From: Proteobacteria bacterium UBA2996
GTDB taxonomy: Bacteria > Pseudomonadota > Gammaproteobacteria > Arenicellales > UBA868
NCBI GenBank assembly: GCA_002346525.1
Contig: DDZY01000192.1
Span: 1 to 19,497 of the forward strand
DNA length: 19,497 nt
Direction: 5' to 3'
The notes under the pieces were generated by a model. It had not been told where the DNA came from. It saw nothing but the letters and a program-made list of their open reading frames with translations, and did no database searches. The translations under genes were made by a program, and so were the position numbers. This document shows positions 1 through 8,254 of this stretch, piece by piece; the stretch's first letter is position 1, and each line of letters opens with the position of its first letter.

Positions 1-481
1 AGTCGAACTCGGTGTTGTGATTGGCAAAAGGGCCCACTACATCACGCCCGATCAGGCGCTGGATGCGGTGGCCGGATTTTGTCTGATAAATGATCTGTCA
101 GAACGCGAGTGGCAGATCGAACGCGGCGGGAACTGGTCAAAAGGCAAGTCGGCAGATGGCTATGGGCCGGTTGGTCCCTGGCTCGTTACGCCGGATGAGG
201 TCGCCGACCCTCAGTCATTGGATCTGTGGCTGGAGCGCAATGGCGAAACCATGCAAAAGGGCAGTACGGTAGACATGATCTTTCCGGTGACAGAACTGAT
301 CTCGTATCTAAGCCAATGCATGAGTCTTAATGTTGGCGATATCATTGCGACCGGCACCCCAGCCGGCGTTGGGATGGGTAGAAAACCCCCCGCATTTCTT
401 GAAGATGGAGATGCATTGCGGCTGGGGATCACGGGCTTGGGAGAGCAGTCTTACCGGGTGTTTGCAGATAACGGTTCGTAA
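1..481 (+). CDS. Fumarylacetoacetate hydrolase family protein (3' part, runs off window start)
   Basis: This is the C-terminal part, about 159 residues, of an FAH-fold enzyme; its start lies before the window. The first readable codons (from base 2) give VELGVVIGKRAHY, the usual FAH strand that carries acidic metal ligands (E3 here). It is followed by the conserved GFCLINDLSERE segment, the GYGPVGPWLVT loop and the TGTPAGVGMG loop near the end. Family members are Mg2+-dependent hydrolases, isomerases or decarboxylases acting on 2-keto or enol acids from aromatic or sugar breakdown. The pattern is closest to the 2-hydroxyhepta-2,4-diene-1,7-dioate isomerase / ureidoglycolate-lyase-like annotations, but the substrate cannot be deduced. 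ilvD starts 69 bases downstream on the same strand, so the two may be co-transcribed. Family confidence is high; function is open. Confidence 0.9.
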   Translation, partial: VELGVVIGKRAHYITPDQALDAVAGFCLINDLSEREWQIERGGNWSKGKSADGYGPVGPWLVTPDEVADPQSLDLWLERNGETMQKGSTVDMIFPVTELISYLSQCMSLNVGDIIATGTPAGVGMGRKPPAFLEDGDALRLGITGLGEQSYRVFADNGS

Positions 482-550
482 GGTGCGGGGCAGAACCCCT
501 GCCGGGAACCGATACCCAAAGTCCGGTAAGAATTTTTAAGGGAGAGTGAT

Positions 551-2230
551 ATGAGCGCAAAGTTGAACAAGGTGAGTTCCAGAATCACCCAGCCTCGTTC
601 GCAGGGCGCATCACAGGCCATGCTCTATGCCACGGGGCTAACCCGCGAGGACATGGACAAAGCCCAGGTGGGGATCGCCAGCATGTGGTGGCAGGGCAAT
701 CCATGCAACATGCACCTGAATGATCTGGCTGATCAGATCGCGACGGGCGTTCGCGAGTCAGACCTTATCCCAATGCGCTTTAACACGATCGGGGTCAGTG
801 ACGGCATCTCCATGGGGACAGAGGGCATGAGTTATTCCCTGCAGTCCCGCGACCTGATTGCCGACTCTATCGAAACCGTCATGGGGGGGCAGTGGTACGA
901 CGCGTTGGTGACCGTGCCCGGATGTGACAAGAATATGCCTGGCTGCCTGATGGCCATGGGCCGCGTCAATCGACCTGCATTGATGTTATACGGTGGTACG
1001 ATCAGGCCGGGCCATGCTGGATCACAGGTAGTCGATATCGTGTCTGCATTTCAGAGTTATGGTCAGTATATTGCCAAGGCCATTACTGACGAGGAGCGCC
1101 AGGAGATCGTCGATAACGCCTGCCCCGGCGCCGGCGCCTGCGGCGGAATGTATACCGCCAACACGATGGCGAGTGCAATCGAGGCAATGGGGATGTCGCT
1201 CCCGTACAGTTCGTCTGCGCCCGCCACTACCGAGCAGAAAAAAAATGAGTGCCTTGATGTCGGCGCTGCCGTGCGGAAGCTGTTGGAACAGGATCTTCGC
1301 CCGCGCGACATCATGACCCGTGAAGCCTTTGAGAATGCGATGGTCATGGTTTCTGCACTGGGCGGCTCCACGAACGCGGTCCTGCACCTCATTGCGATGG
1401 CGCGCGCTGTCGACGTGCCGCTAGGGATTGATGACTTTCAGGCGGTCAGCGATCGTGTCCCGTTTCTCGCAGATCTCAAGCCCAGCGGCCAATACGTTAT
1501 GGAAGATTTACACAATGTGGGTGGTGTCCCGGCAGTCATGCGTTACCTGCTCTCGGAAGGCATGCTGAACGGGGACTGTATGACAGTGACGGGTCATACC
1601 ATTGCCGAAAATCTTGAGAAGCTGCCGGATCTGTCGGATGGGCAGCAGGTCTTTCACAGCATGGCAGACCCCATCAAGGAGACCGGCCACATCCGGATCC
1701 TGAAAGGCAATTTCGCCCCCGGCGGCGCGGTAGCCAAGATCACGGGCAAGGAAGGTCGGCAGTTCAGCGGACCCGCCCGGGTGTTCGACGGTGAGGAGGC
1801 CATGCTCAAGGCCCTGGAAGAGGACGGAATTCACAAGGGAGACGTCATCATCATCCGCTACGAGGGACCTAAAGGAGGCCCCGGGATGCCCGAGATGCTG
1901 ACCCCCACCTCTGCCATTATGGGCGCGGGCCTGGGATCCGATGTCGCGCTAATTACCGACGGCCGATTTTCAGGCGGTTCTCATGGCTTCATCATCGGGC
2001 ACGTTGTGCCCGAGGCTCAGGAAGGCGGTCCGATTGGCCTCGTGTGTGATGGAGACATGATCCACCTCGATGCCGATGCCAATACGATTGACGTAGACCT
2101 CAGTGAGGAGGAGCTGAAATCGAGGCGCGATAACTGGACGATGCCGCCATATAAAACGAGTCGAGGCACCCTTTACAAGTACATCAAGAATGTGAAGACG
2201 GCCAGCGAAGGCTGTGTGACTGACGAATAA
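551..2230 (+). CDS. ilvD: Dihydroxy-acid dehydratase
   Basis: Converts 2,3-dihydroxy-isovalerate and 2,3-dihydroxy-3-methylvalerate to the 2-keto acids in valine and isoleucine synthesis; cytoplasmic. The 559-residue protein shows the three cluster cysteines in their family contexts: C52 (NPCNMH), C125 (GCDKNMPG) and C197 (GACGGMYTANTM). It also has the C-terminal TDGRFSGGSHGFIIGHVVPEA loop near residues 473-493 and the APGGAVAKITG segment. The length and three-cysteine arrangement fit the short IlvD group that carries a [2Fe-2S] cluster rather than the roughly 610-residue E. coli form with an oxygen-labile [4Fe-4S]; this subtype call is inference. The start is well supported by AAGGGAGAG about 5 bases before the ATG. 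The gene converges on ccmB with a 9-base gap. Related sugar-acid dehydratases share the fold, and the neighbouring FAH gene keeps that alternative alive, but the sequence reads as IlvD. Confidence 0.93.
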   Translation: MSAKLNKVSSRITQPRSQGASQAMLYATGLTREDMDKAQVGIASMWWQGNPCNMHLNDLADQIATGVRESDLIPMRFNTIGVSDGISMGTEGMSYSLQSRDLIADSIETVMGGQWYDALVTVPGCDKNMPGCLMAMGRVNRPALMLYGGTIRPGHAGSQVVDIVSAFQSYGQYIAKAITDEERQEIVDNACPGAGACGGMYTANTMASAIEAMGMSLPYSSSAPATTEQKKNECLDVGAAVRKLLEQDLRPRDIMTREAFENAMVMVSALGGSTNAVLHLIAMARAVDVPLGIDDFQAVSDRVPFLADLKPSGQYVMEDLHNVGGVPAVMRYLLSEGMLNGDCMTVTGHTIAENLEKLPDLSDGQQVFHSMADPIKETGHIRILKGNFAPGGAVAKITGKEGRQFSGPARVFDGEEAMLKALEEDGIHKGDVIIIRYEGPKGGPGMPEMLTPTSAIMGAGLGSDVALITDGRFSGGSHGFIIGHVVPEAQEGGPIGLVCDGDMIHLDADANTIDVDLSEEELKSRRDNWTMPPYKTSRGTLYKYIKNVKTASEGCVTDE

Positions 2231-2239
2231 CAGACTTAA

Positions 2240-2917
2240 TCAGTTAAGGCTGATCCGAAGCGCGGCGCCTGCGGCAAGCGGGGCGAGCGTCAGCGCCAGG
2301 ATCATCATGGCCCCCAGAATGTAAAAGTGTCCGACAGTCGGCAGTCCCGATCCTGCTGCGAGCACGACACTTGCGCCGAAAATGAGGACGGGCACATAAA
2401 GCGGCAACACCAGTAAAGTCAGCAGCAGCCCGCTTCTGCGGATCCCTACCGTCAGGGCCGTGCCGACTGCACCGATCAGACTCAACGTCGGTGTACCGAG
2501 CGCCAGGGCGGCGAGCAGCGTCAATTGGACCTCGCCGGCCATACCAAGAAGTCCTCCCAGCAACGGAGTCACGATCAAGAGCGGCAGGCCCGTCGCACAC
2601 CAGTGAACAAACACCTTCCCCAGCACCAGAACGGTGAGGGGATGCCCGCTGAGCGCCATCTGCTCGAGGGTCCCGTCATCAAAGTCGGAGCGGAACAGCG
2701 CATCCAGGCTCAACAGCGTTGCGAGTAATGCCCCCACCCAGATGATACCCGGGCCGATGGTCCGCAGCAGCAGCGGATCCGAGCCGACGCCGAAGGGGAA
2801 CAGCGCGACCACAATTACGAAGAACATCACAGGGTGAATGACCTCGCTGGGATGGCGTACGACAAGACGCATATCTCGGCGGACCAGGGCAATCAGAGCG
2901 GTGGACAGACCCGGCAC
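2240..2917 (-). CDS. ccmB: Heme exporter protein CcmB (ABC permease)
   Basis: Membrane subunit of the CcmABCD complex, which releases heme-loaded CcmE during cytochrome c maturation at the inner membrane. The 225-residue protein begins with the family pattern ALIALVRRDMRLVVRHPSEV. It then has about six hydrophobic segments (roughly residues 22-42, 50-70, 95-120, 128-153, 160-185 and 197-220) and the conserved RSDFDDGTLEQMALSGHPL loop near residues 76-94, where family members have a DGTLEQ motif. Length matches the family (about 220). It starts with GTG two bases after the ccmA stop codon, so translation is probably coupled. The gene ends convergently against ilvD, and no ccmC, D, E, F, G or H follows, which is unusual because these normally form one cluster. 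Confidence 0.93.
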   Translation of the reverse strand: MPGLSTALIALVRRDMRLVVRHPSEVIHPVMFFVIVVALFPFGVGSDPLLLRTIGPGIIWVGALLATLLSLDALFRSDFDDGTLEQMALSGHPLTVLVLGKVFVHWCATGLPLLIVTPLLGGLLGMAGEVQLTLLAALALGTPTLSLIGAVGTALTVGIRRSGLLLTLLVLPLYVPVLIFGASVVLAAGSGLPTVGHFYILGAMMILALTLAPLAAGAALRISLN

Positions 2918-2919
2918 GG

Positions 2920-3534
2920 CTAGTTATCCAGCTGCACAGCGCGGATGGCGGCGTGCTGAAGGTGCAGCGGTTGGTGGGTTGTCAAAATCGCCATCCCACC
3001 TTGGTCAAGATGCGTCCCGATTGCGTTTTCAATCCCCTGTACGCCTGCGGCATCGATTGCCCCCAAAGGTTCGTCGAGCACCCAAAGTGGAGCGCGGCTT
3101 AAGTACAGGCGGGCGATGGCAACCCTGCGCCGCTGTCCTGCGGAGAGTACTCGGCACAACAGATGCTGCGATCCGCTCAGACCGACTCGGTCAAGCGCCT
3201 CATCAATCGAGACATCCGGGATACTGGATTGCAGGGTGAGAGCGAAGGTGAGATTTTCCTTTGGCGTCAGATCCAGTTTTATCCCGTTACTGTGCCCGAT
3301 GTAGACAAGATCAGACTGAAACTTTCCCGGATCCTCATGAATCAACGCCTCATTCCAGAGAACCTCACCGCTTTCAGGAAGGCTCAGGCCGCAGAGGATA
3401 CGTAAGAGAGTCGTTTTCCCAACGCCATTGCCGCCTTGGATCTGACAAACTTCACCGGGGTGTACTTCCAGATTCAGATCCTGAAACAGGAGGCGGTCGC
3501 CCCGGACGCAGGTGATCGACTGGGCCCTTAGCAT
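2920..3534 (-). CDS. ccmA: Heme exporter ATP-binding protein CcmA
   Basis: ATPase subunit paired with CcmB in the heme-handling ABC complex of System I cytochrome c maturation. The 204-residue protein shows Walker A GGNGVGKTT (residues 34-42), the ABC signature LSAGQRRRVAIARL (130-143), Walker B LWVLDEP (150-156) followed by LGAID, and the H-loop histidine in TTHQPL (H187). The LSAGQ-type signature with DEPLGAID and a final TTHQ is characteristic of CcmA among ABC ATPases, and the 204-residue length is typical. ccmB follows with only two bases between. Upstream lies a 288-base region shared with the divergent formate dehydrogenase operon. A cytochrome c that would need this system is encoded at 17227-17730. 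Confidence 0.95.
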   Translation of the reverse strand: MLRAQSITCVRGDRLLFQDLNLEVHPGEVCQIQGGNGVGKTTLLRILCGLSLPESGEVLWNEALIHEDPGKFQSDLVYIGHSNGIKLDLTPKENLTFALTLQSSIPDVSIDEALDRVGLSGSQHLLCRVLSAGQRRRVAIARLYLSRAPLWVLDEPLGAIDAAGVQGIENAIGTHLDQGGMAILTTHQPLHLQHAAIRAVQLDN

Positions 3535-3677
3535 CGGCCAACCGCGAAATATCGAGAGGTGATCTTCACAGGTTTAATTATGCGGGCAAAAGCGCCGTAA
3601 TGCCGCGACCCGGATCAGAATTGGTGACAGTTCCGCATCTATACTTGTAAGGCATCCTGTCCTTGGGGGAGGTTGGG

Positions 3678-3792
3678 ACATGCTCTGGGGATGGCTTTGC
3701 ATGTGACGCATCCGGGCTATTTTCTGGTTCAGACAGACGCGATGATCTCATCTGAACAGACTATCATTGCAAGGCAAACATACCGCTAGAAT
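3678..3792 (+). promoter_or_regulatory. Candidate control region upstream of the formate dehydrogenase operon
   Basis: The 288-base divergent gap (3535-3822) contains no gene. Two dyads are visible. One is ACATGC (3678-3683) with GCATGT (3699-3704), 15 bases apart. The other is GTTCAGA (3727-3733) with TCTGAAC (3751-3757), 17 bases apart, with a nested GATGA-TC-TCATC dyad at 3741-3752. TGG at 3686-3688 and TTGCA at 3697-3701 have the spacing of a sigma-54 promoter (GG-N10-GC), but the rest of the -24 box does not match. TAGAAT at 3787-3792 could be a sigma-70 -10 box with a poor -35. Which element is real cannot be decided by eye. Confidence 0.3.
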
Positions 3793-3822
3793 TTAGCGCA
3801 CCAGTTAATCTATCTTCAGAAA

Positions 3823-5505
3823 ATGAAAAATTCTGGCCAGAAAAGAATTCGGCGAAAAGGCGCGGGCAAGGGTCGTGCGGTGGATCCGGCCGCCCAGGCT
3901 GAGGTCACCGCCGCCATCGACGGCATAGCACTGCAGCGCGACCACCTCATTGAGTGTCTGCACCGGATTCAGGACAGGTACAAACATCTTTCCGCGCTCC
4001 ATCTTACGGCGCTTGCGGATCTGTTGCAGTTGGCGCCGACTGAGGTCTATGAGGTGGCAACCTTTTACCACCATTTTGATGTTGTGCGGGAAGGAGAGAA
4101 CGCACCGCCGAATCTGACCGTCCGGGTTTGTGATTCGGTCAGTTGTTCCCTGTTTGGCGCCGACCCGTTGATCAGTGAACTCGAGTCCCAGTATGGCGAG
4201 GGAGTGCGCATCCAGCGTGTGCCTTGCGTAGGGCGTTGCGACGTGGCACCGGTAGCGGTGGTTGGACAAAACGCGATCGGCCATGCCGATGCCGCCAAAG
4301 TAGCGGCCGCTGTCAAGAAGGGTGATGAGTCGGCAGAAGTGCCGGTCGACTGGATACGGTACAAGGCTTACTGTGCCGATGGCGGTTATACCCTCGCAAG
4401 ACAGTGCGTGGATGATCCGACAGTCGCGGAATCGATTATTGAGACGCTTGAATCGTCAGGCCTGCGAGGACTGGGCGGCGCCGGGTTCCCGGCGGGACGC
4501 AAGTGGCGGATTCTCAAGGAACAGCCTGCTCCGCGACTGATGGCCGTCAATATCGATGAGGGAGAACCGGGCACGTTCAAGGATCGTTACTACCTGGAGC
4601 GCGATCCCCACCGCTTTCTGGAAGGGGTATTGATTGCGGCGCAGGTCGTAGGTATCGAGAGCTGCTATCTCTACGTTCGGGACGAGTATCCTGCCGTGAT
4701 TGAAATCCTGAACGCAGCGATTGAAGAACTCAGAGCAGCGCATTCAAAGCCATTGCCTGAGTTGATCGTTCGGCGTGGTGCAGGGGCGTATATCTGTGGC
4801 GAAGAATCCGCGATGATTGAATCTATCGAGGGTAAGCGTGGACTGCCGAGATTGCGTCCGCCCTATGTGGCTGAGGTTGGACTCTTCGGACGACCCACGC
4901 TCGAACATAACTGCGAAACACTTTATTGGGTAAGAGACATTGTCGACAACGGCGCTGACTGGTTTGCCAATCAGGGACGGCGTGACAGAAAGGGCCTGCG
5001 CTCGTTCTCCGTCAGTGGCCGGGTCAAGCAGCCGGGCGTCCACCTTGCGCCGGCGGGGATCAGTCTTCGCGAACTCATCGATGAGTATTGCGGCGGCATG
5101 CTGGATGGGCACTCGCTCTACGCCTATTTCCCTGGTGGTGCCTCCGGCGGAATTCTGCCCGCCGCGCTCGCTGATGAGCCGCTTGATTTCGACACCTTGC
5201 AGCCGCACGGCTGTTTTATTGGCTCCGCTGCCGTTATGGTACTGTCTGACCAGGATAAGGTGCGCGACGCAGCTTTGAATACGCTCAAGTTCTTCGCTCA
5301 CGAGTCATGCGGACAATGTACACCCTGTCGTGTCGGGTGTGATCGGGCCACCGAATTGATGCGGGACGCGGTGTGGGACCAGACATTGCTTGAGGAGTTG
5401 GCTACGGTGATGGAAGACGCGTCCATCTGCGGTCTGGGACAGGCGGCACCCAACCCGATCCGTTGCACCATCAAATATTTTCCCGACGAGGTTGAAAATC
5501 AGTGA
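3823..5505 (+). CDS. fdh1B: NAD-dependent formate dehydrogenase, beta subunit (NuoE-NuoF fusion, FDH1 type)
   Basis: Diaphorase subunit that passes electrons from the alpha subunit to NAD+; soluble, cytoplasmic. The 560 residues hold a complete NuoE-like part and a NuoF-like part in one chain. A helical domain (about 38-90, ending VYEVATFYHHF) is followed by a thioredoxin-like [2Fe-2S] domain with C103, C108, C135 and C139. Then come the FMN site GLRGLGGAGFPAGRKW (213-228), an NADH-binding glycine-rich stretch starting RRGAGAYICGEES (about 317-329), and a [4Fe-4S] site with C496, C499, C502 and C536. This fused layout and the KGRxVDP N-terminus match Methylobacterium Fdh1B, unlike FdsG/FdsB, where the parts are separate. 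The ATG has no clear Shine-Dalgarno; a GTG at 3880 after AAGGG is an alternative, but the N-terminal similarity favours 3823. The stop overlaps the start of the alpha gene by four bases. Confidence 0.93.
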   Translation: MKNSGQKRIRRKGAGKGRAVDPAAQAEVTAAIDGIALQRDHLIECLHRIQDRYKHLSALHLTALADLLQLAPTEVYEVATFYHHFDVVREGENAPPNLTVRVCDSVSCSLFGADPLISELESQYGEGVRIQRVPCVGRCDVAPVAVVGQNAIGHADAAKVAAAVKKGDESAEVPVDWIRYKAYCADGGYTLARQCVDDPTVAESIIETLESSGLRGLGGAGFPAGRKWRILKEQPAPRLMAVNIDEGEPGTFKDRYYLERDPHRFLEGVLIAAQVVGIESCYLYVRDEYPAVIEILNAAIEELRAAHSKPLPELIVRRGAGAYICGEESAMIESIEGKRGLPRLRPPYVAEVGLFGRPTLEHNCETLYWVRDIVDNGADWFANQGRRDRKGLRSFSVSGRVKQPGVHLAPAGISLRELIDEYCGGMLDGHSLYAYFPGGASGGILPAALADEPLDFDTLQPHGCFIGSAAVMVLSDQDKVRDAALNTLKFFAHESCGQCTPCRVGCDRATELMRDAVWDQTLLEELATVMEDASICGLGQAAPNPIRCTIKYFPDEVENQ

Positions 5506-8240
5506 CCACGGCTACCGATACTTCTGATCAGGTCAGTTTTACGTTAAACGATCAGCCGATGACGGCGACGTCCGGCGAAACCATTTTGCAGGCGGCAAGA
5601 CGCAACGGCGTTGATATCCCGCATCTATGTTATGCCGACGGCCTGGCAACCGCCGGTAACTGCCGGGCCTGCGTGGTGGAGATCGATGGAGAGCGGGTAC
5701 TCGCACCCTCATGTTGTCGGGCACCTACGGAGGGGATGCAAGTTTCCAGCAACAATGCCCGGGCCCGTCGATCCCAATCGTTGGTGTTGGAGCTGCTGCG
5801 CGGCGAAGTCGGAGAGGTCAGTCACTCGAACGAGTCAGAATTGGACCATTGGTGTGATCAGTACGACCTGGCGCAAAGCCGGTTTGGGGGACGCCACCAG
5901 CCCAAAGGGGATCTCTCGCATCCGGCGATCGCGGTCAATATGGAGAGTTGTATCCAGTGCACCCGCTGTGTCCGGGCCTGTCGCGAGGAGCAGAATAACG
6001 ACGTGATTGGTCTGGCGTTTCGCGGCGCGCATGCCCAGATCGTGTTTGATCTGGGTGATGATATGGGGGCCAGTTCCTGTGTCGGGTGTGGAGAGTGTGT
6101 CCAGGCCTGTCCGACCGGCGCGCTGATGCCTGCGGGAGATGTCGGCCTCAAACAAATCGATAAAAAAGTCGATTCGGTCTGCCCGTATTGTGGTGTGGGC
6201 TGCCTGCTGACTTATCACGTTAAAGACAACGAGATCCAGTACGTCACCGGTCGTAATGGACCTGCCAACAAGGGGCGACTTTGTGTCAAGGGGCGCTATG
6301 GCTTTGATTACGTCAGCCATCCCGACCGTTTGACTCAACCCATGATCCGCAAAGAGGGTGTCCCGAAAGGACTGAACGACTTTTTTGATCCGACGGATCC
6401 TTCAAAAATGTTCCGCCCCGCCACGTGGGACGAAGCGCTTGATCATGCGGCCCAGGGCCTTAAAGCAATTAAAGACGGTTCCGGTCCGAAGGGGCTGGCA
6501 GGATTCGGTTCCGCCAAGGGCAGTAACGAAGAGGCTTACCTCTTTCAGAAGTTGGTCCGAACCGGGTTCGGCACCAACAACGTCGATCATTGCACAAGGC
6601 TCTGTCATGCGTCATCGGTGGCAGCGCTTCTTGAGGGAATCGGATCAGGGGCGGTATCGAACCAGGTTGAAGACGCCGCGCATGCCGAAGTGATTGTGGT
6701 AATCGGCGCCAACCCGACGGGCAACCACCCCGTCGCGGCGACTTTTATCAAGAACGCTGCCCGCAGGGGCGCGACGCTCATTGTGATGGACCCGCGCCGC
6801 ACTGAACTGGCTCGGCATGCCAAGCACTTCCTTCAGTTCAAGGCAGATACCGATGTCGCGTTACTGAACGCGATGATCCACACCATCATCGATGAGAACC
6901 TGGTCGACGGGGAATTCATCGCTTCCAGGACCAACAACTTTGAAGAGCTCAAGGAGCGGGTAAAGGAGTTTAGCCCCGAGGAGATGGCACCGATATGCGG
7001 TATCGAGGCGGATGTGATCCGAGTCTGTGCCCGGGCCTACGCCACCTCAAAGGCGTCGATCATCTTCTGGGGGATGGGGATTTCCCAGCACGTACATGGG
7101 ACGGACAATGCCCGGTGCCTGATTGCACTCTCCTTGATGACAGGTCAGATCGGTCGCCCCGGAACGGGATTGCATCCGTTGCGTGGGCAGAACAACGTGC
7201 AGGGTGCATCCGACGCCGGCCTGATTCCGATGATGTTCCCGGACTATCGCCGGGTCGACAACACCGAGGCGTCAGAGTTCTTCTCCAAGTACTGGCATAC
7301 GGAACTGGATCCGAATCCGGGCCTGACGGTCGTTGAGATAATGGATAAAGCCTACGAAGGCGAGATCCGCGGCATGTACATCATGGGTGAAAACCCGGCT
7401 ATGTCGGACCCTGATCTCAATCACTCGCGTGCGGGCCTTGCGGCACTCGACCATATGGTGCTGCAGGATATTTTCCTGACAGAAACCGCCGCGTTCGCGG
7501 ACGTCCTGCTGCCGGCATCGGCCTTTCCTGAAAAAACCGGGACGTTTTCGAATACAGACAGGCGTGTGCAGGTTGGTCGCCAGGCGCTGGACTGCCCCGG
7601 TGAGGCCAGGCAGGATCTTTGGATCATTCAGGAATTGGCCAAACGCCTCGGTCTGGATTGGAATTATCCGGAGGTGAAAGATGTCTTTGAGGAGATGCGC
7701 GGCGCGATGCCCAGTATCGCCGGCATGAGCTGGGAAAGGCTTGAGACAGAGCACAGCATTACCTACCCCTGCGAAGGTGACAGTGATCCGGGCCAGGGGG
7801 TTGTTTTTATTGACGACTTCCCAACGGCAGACGGGCGGGGCAAATTTGTCCCGGCCAGTCTTGAGAGCGCCGATGAGCTTCCTGATAGAGAGTATCCCTT
7901 TGTCCTTATCACAGGCCGCCAGCTTGAGCACTGGCATACGGGCTCCATGACGCGCCGCTCGCAGGTGCTGAACGCGATTGAACCGGAGCCGGTGGTCAGC
8001 GCGCATCCGGATGATCTCGACAAGATGGGGGTAGTCGAGGGCGGCACGATCAAGGTGGCGTCCAGAAGAGGGGAGGTGGTCGCGCTCGCCAGAGCAGACC
8101 GGGGCATGCGCCCAGGTGAGGTCTTTATTCCGTTCTGCTATCACGAAGCTGCTGCGAATCTGTTGACCAACGCCGCGCTCGACCCCGTAGGCAAAATTGC
8201 GGAAGTTAAATACTGTGCCGTACGGGTTAATGCGGCCTAA
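5502..8240 (+). CDS. fdh1A: NAD-dependent formate dehydrogenase, alpha subunit (W/Mo-bis-MGD, FDH1 type)
   Basis: Catalytic subunit: formate + NAD+ to CO2 + NADH with its beta partner, reversible in some relatives. The 912 residues show, in order: an N-terminal [2Fe-2S] domain (C43, C54, C57, C71); two [4Fe-4S] motifs (C150/C153/C156/C160 and C193/C196/C199/C203); the cofactor-domain cluster (C227, C230, C234, C261); and the active-site pair C368-H369 in NVDHCTRLCHASS. The metal ligand is an ordinary cysteine (TGT codon), not selenocysteine. GRPGTGLHPLRGQNNVQGASDAG marks the molybdopterin enzyme core, and HWHTGSMTRRSQ and FCYHEAAANLLTN lie in the C-terminal domain. The SNESELDHW stretch (109-117) replaces the cysteine-rich motif of NuoG and matches Methylobacterium Fdh1A, a tungsten enzyme; metal choice here is inference. 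GTG start inside GTGA, overlapping the beta-subunit stop. Relatives often carry about 60-80 more N-terminal residues. Confidence 0.94.
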   Translation: MTTATDTSDQVSFTLNDQPMTATSGETILQAARRNGVDIPHLCYADGLATAGNCRACVVEIDGERVLAPSCCRAPTEGMQVSSNNARARRSQSLVLELLRGEVGEVSHSNESELDHWCDQYDLAQSRFGGRHQPKGDLSHPAIAVNMESCIQCTRCVRACREEQNNDVIGLAFRGAHAQIVFDLGDDMGASSCVGCGECVQACPTGALMPAGDVGLKQIDKKVDSVCPYCGVGCLLTYHVKDNEIQYVTGRNGPANKGRLCVKGRYGFDYVSHPDRLTQPMIRKEGVPKGLNDFFDPTDPSKMFRPATWDEALDHAAQGLKAIKDGSGPKGLAGFGSAKGSNEEAYLFQKLVRTGFGTNNVDHCTRLCHASSVAALLEGIGSGAVSNQVEDAAHAEVIVVIGANPTGNHPVAATFIKNAARRGATLIVMDPRRTELARHAKHFLQFKADTDVALLNAMIHTIIDENLVDGEFIASRTNNFEELKERVKEFSPEEMAPICGIEADVIRVCARAYATSKASIIFWGMGISQHVHGTDNARCLIALSLMTGQIGRPGTGLHPLRGQNNVQGASDAGLIPMMFPDYRRVDNTEASEFFSKYWHTELDPNPGLTVVEIMDKAYEGEIRGMYIMGENPAMSDPDLNHSRAGLAALDHMVLQDIFLTETAAFADVLLPASAFPEKTGTFSNTDRRVQVGRQALDCPGEARQDLWIIQELAKRLGLDWNYPEVKDVFEEMRGAMPSIAGMSWERLETEHSITYPCEGDSDPGQGVVFIDDFPTADGRGKFVPASLESADELPDREYPFVLITGRQLEHWHTGSMTRRSQVLNAIEPEPVVSAHPDDLDKMGVVEGGTIKVASRRGEVVALARADRGMRPGEVFIPFCYHEAAANLLTNAALDPVGKIAEVKYCAVRVNAA

Positions 8241-8254
8241 TCCTAGGAGCCATC

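Noticed and set aside
2236..2252. ATCAG/CTGAT hairpin between ilvD and ccmB
   Set aside because: It has only five base pairs, no T-run, and lies partly in the ccmB coding region.
3621..3645. TTGGTG and TATACT as a sigma-70 promoter for the formate dehydrogenase operon
   Set aside because: The boxes are only 13 bases apart, too close for a working -35/-10 pair.
6605..6610. Possible selenocysteine in the formate dehydrogenase active site
   Set aside because: The metal-ligand codon is TGT followed by CAT, giving an ordinary Cys-His pair; no in-frame TGA exists.
7272..8144. A 290-codon open frame on the - strand inside fdh1A
   Set aside because: It lies opposite conserved molybdopterin-enzyme sequence and its translation has no recognisable domain.
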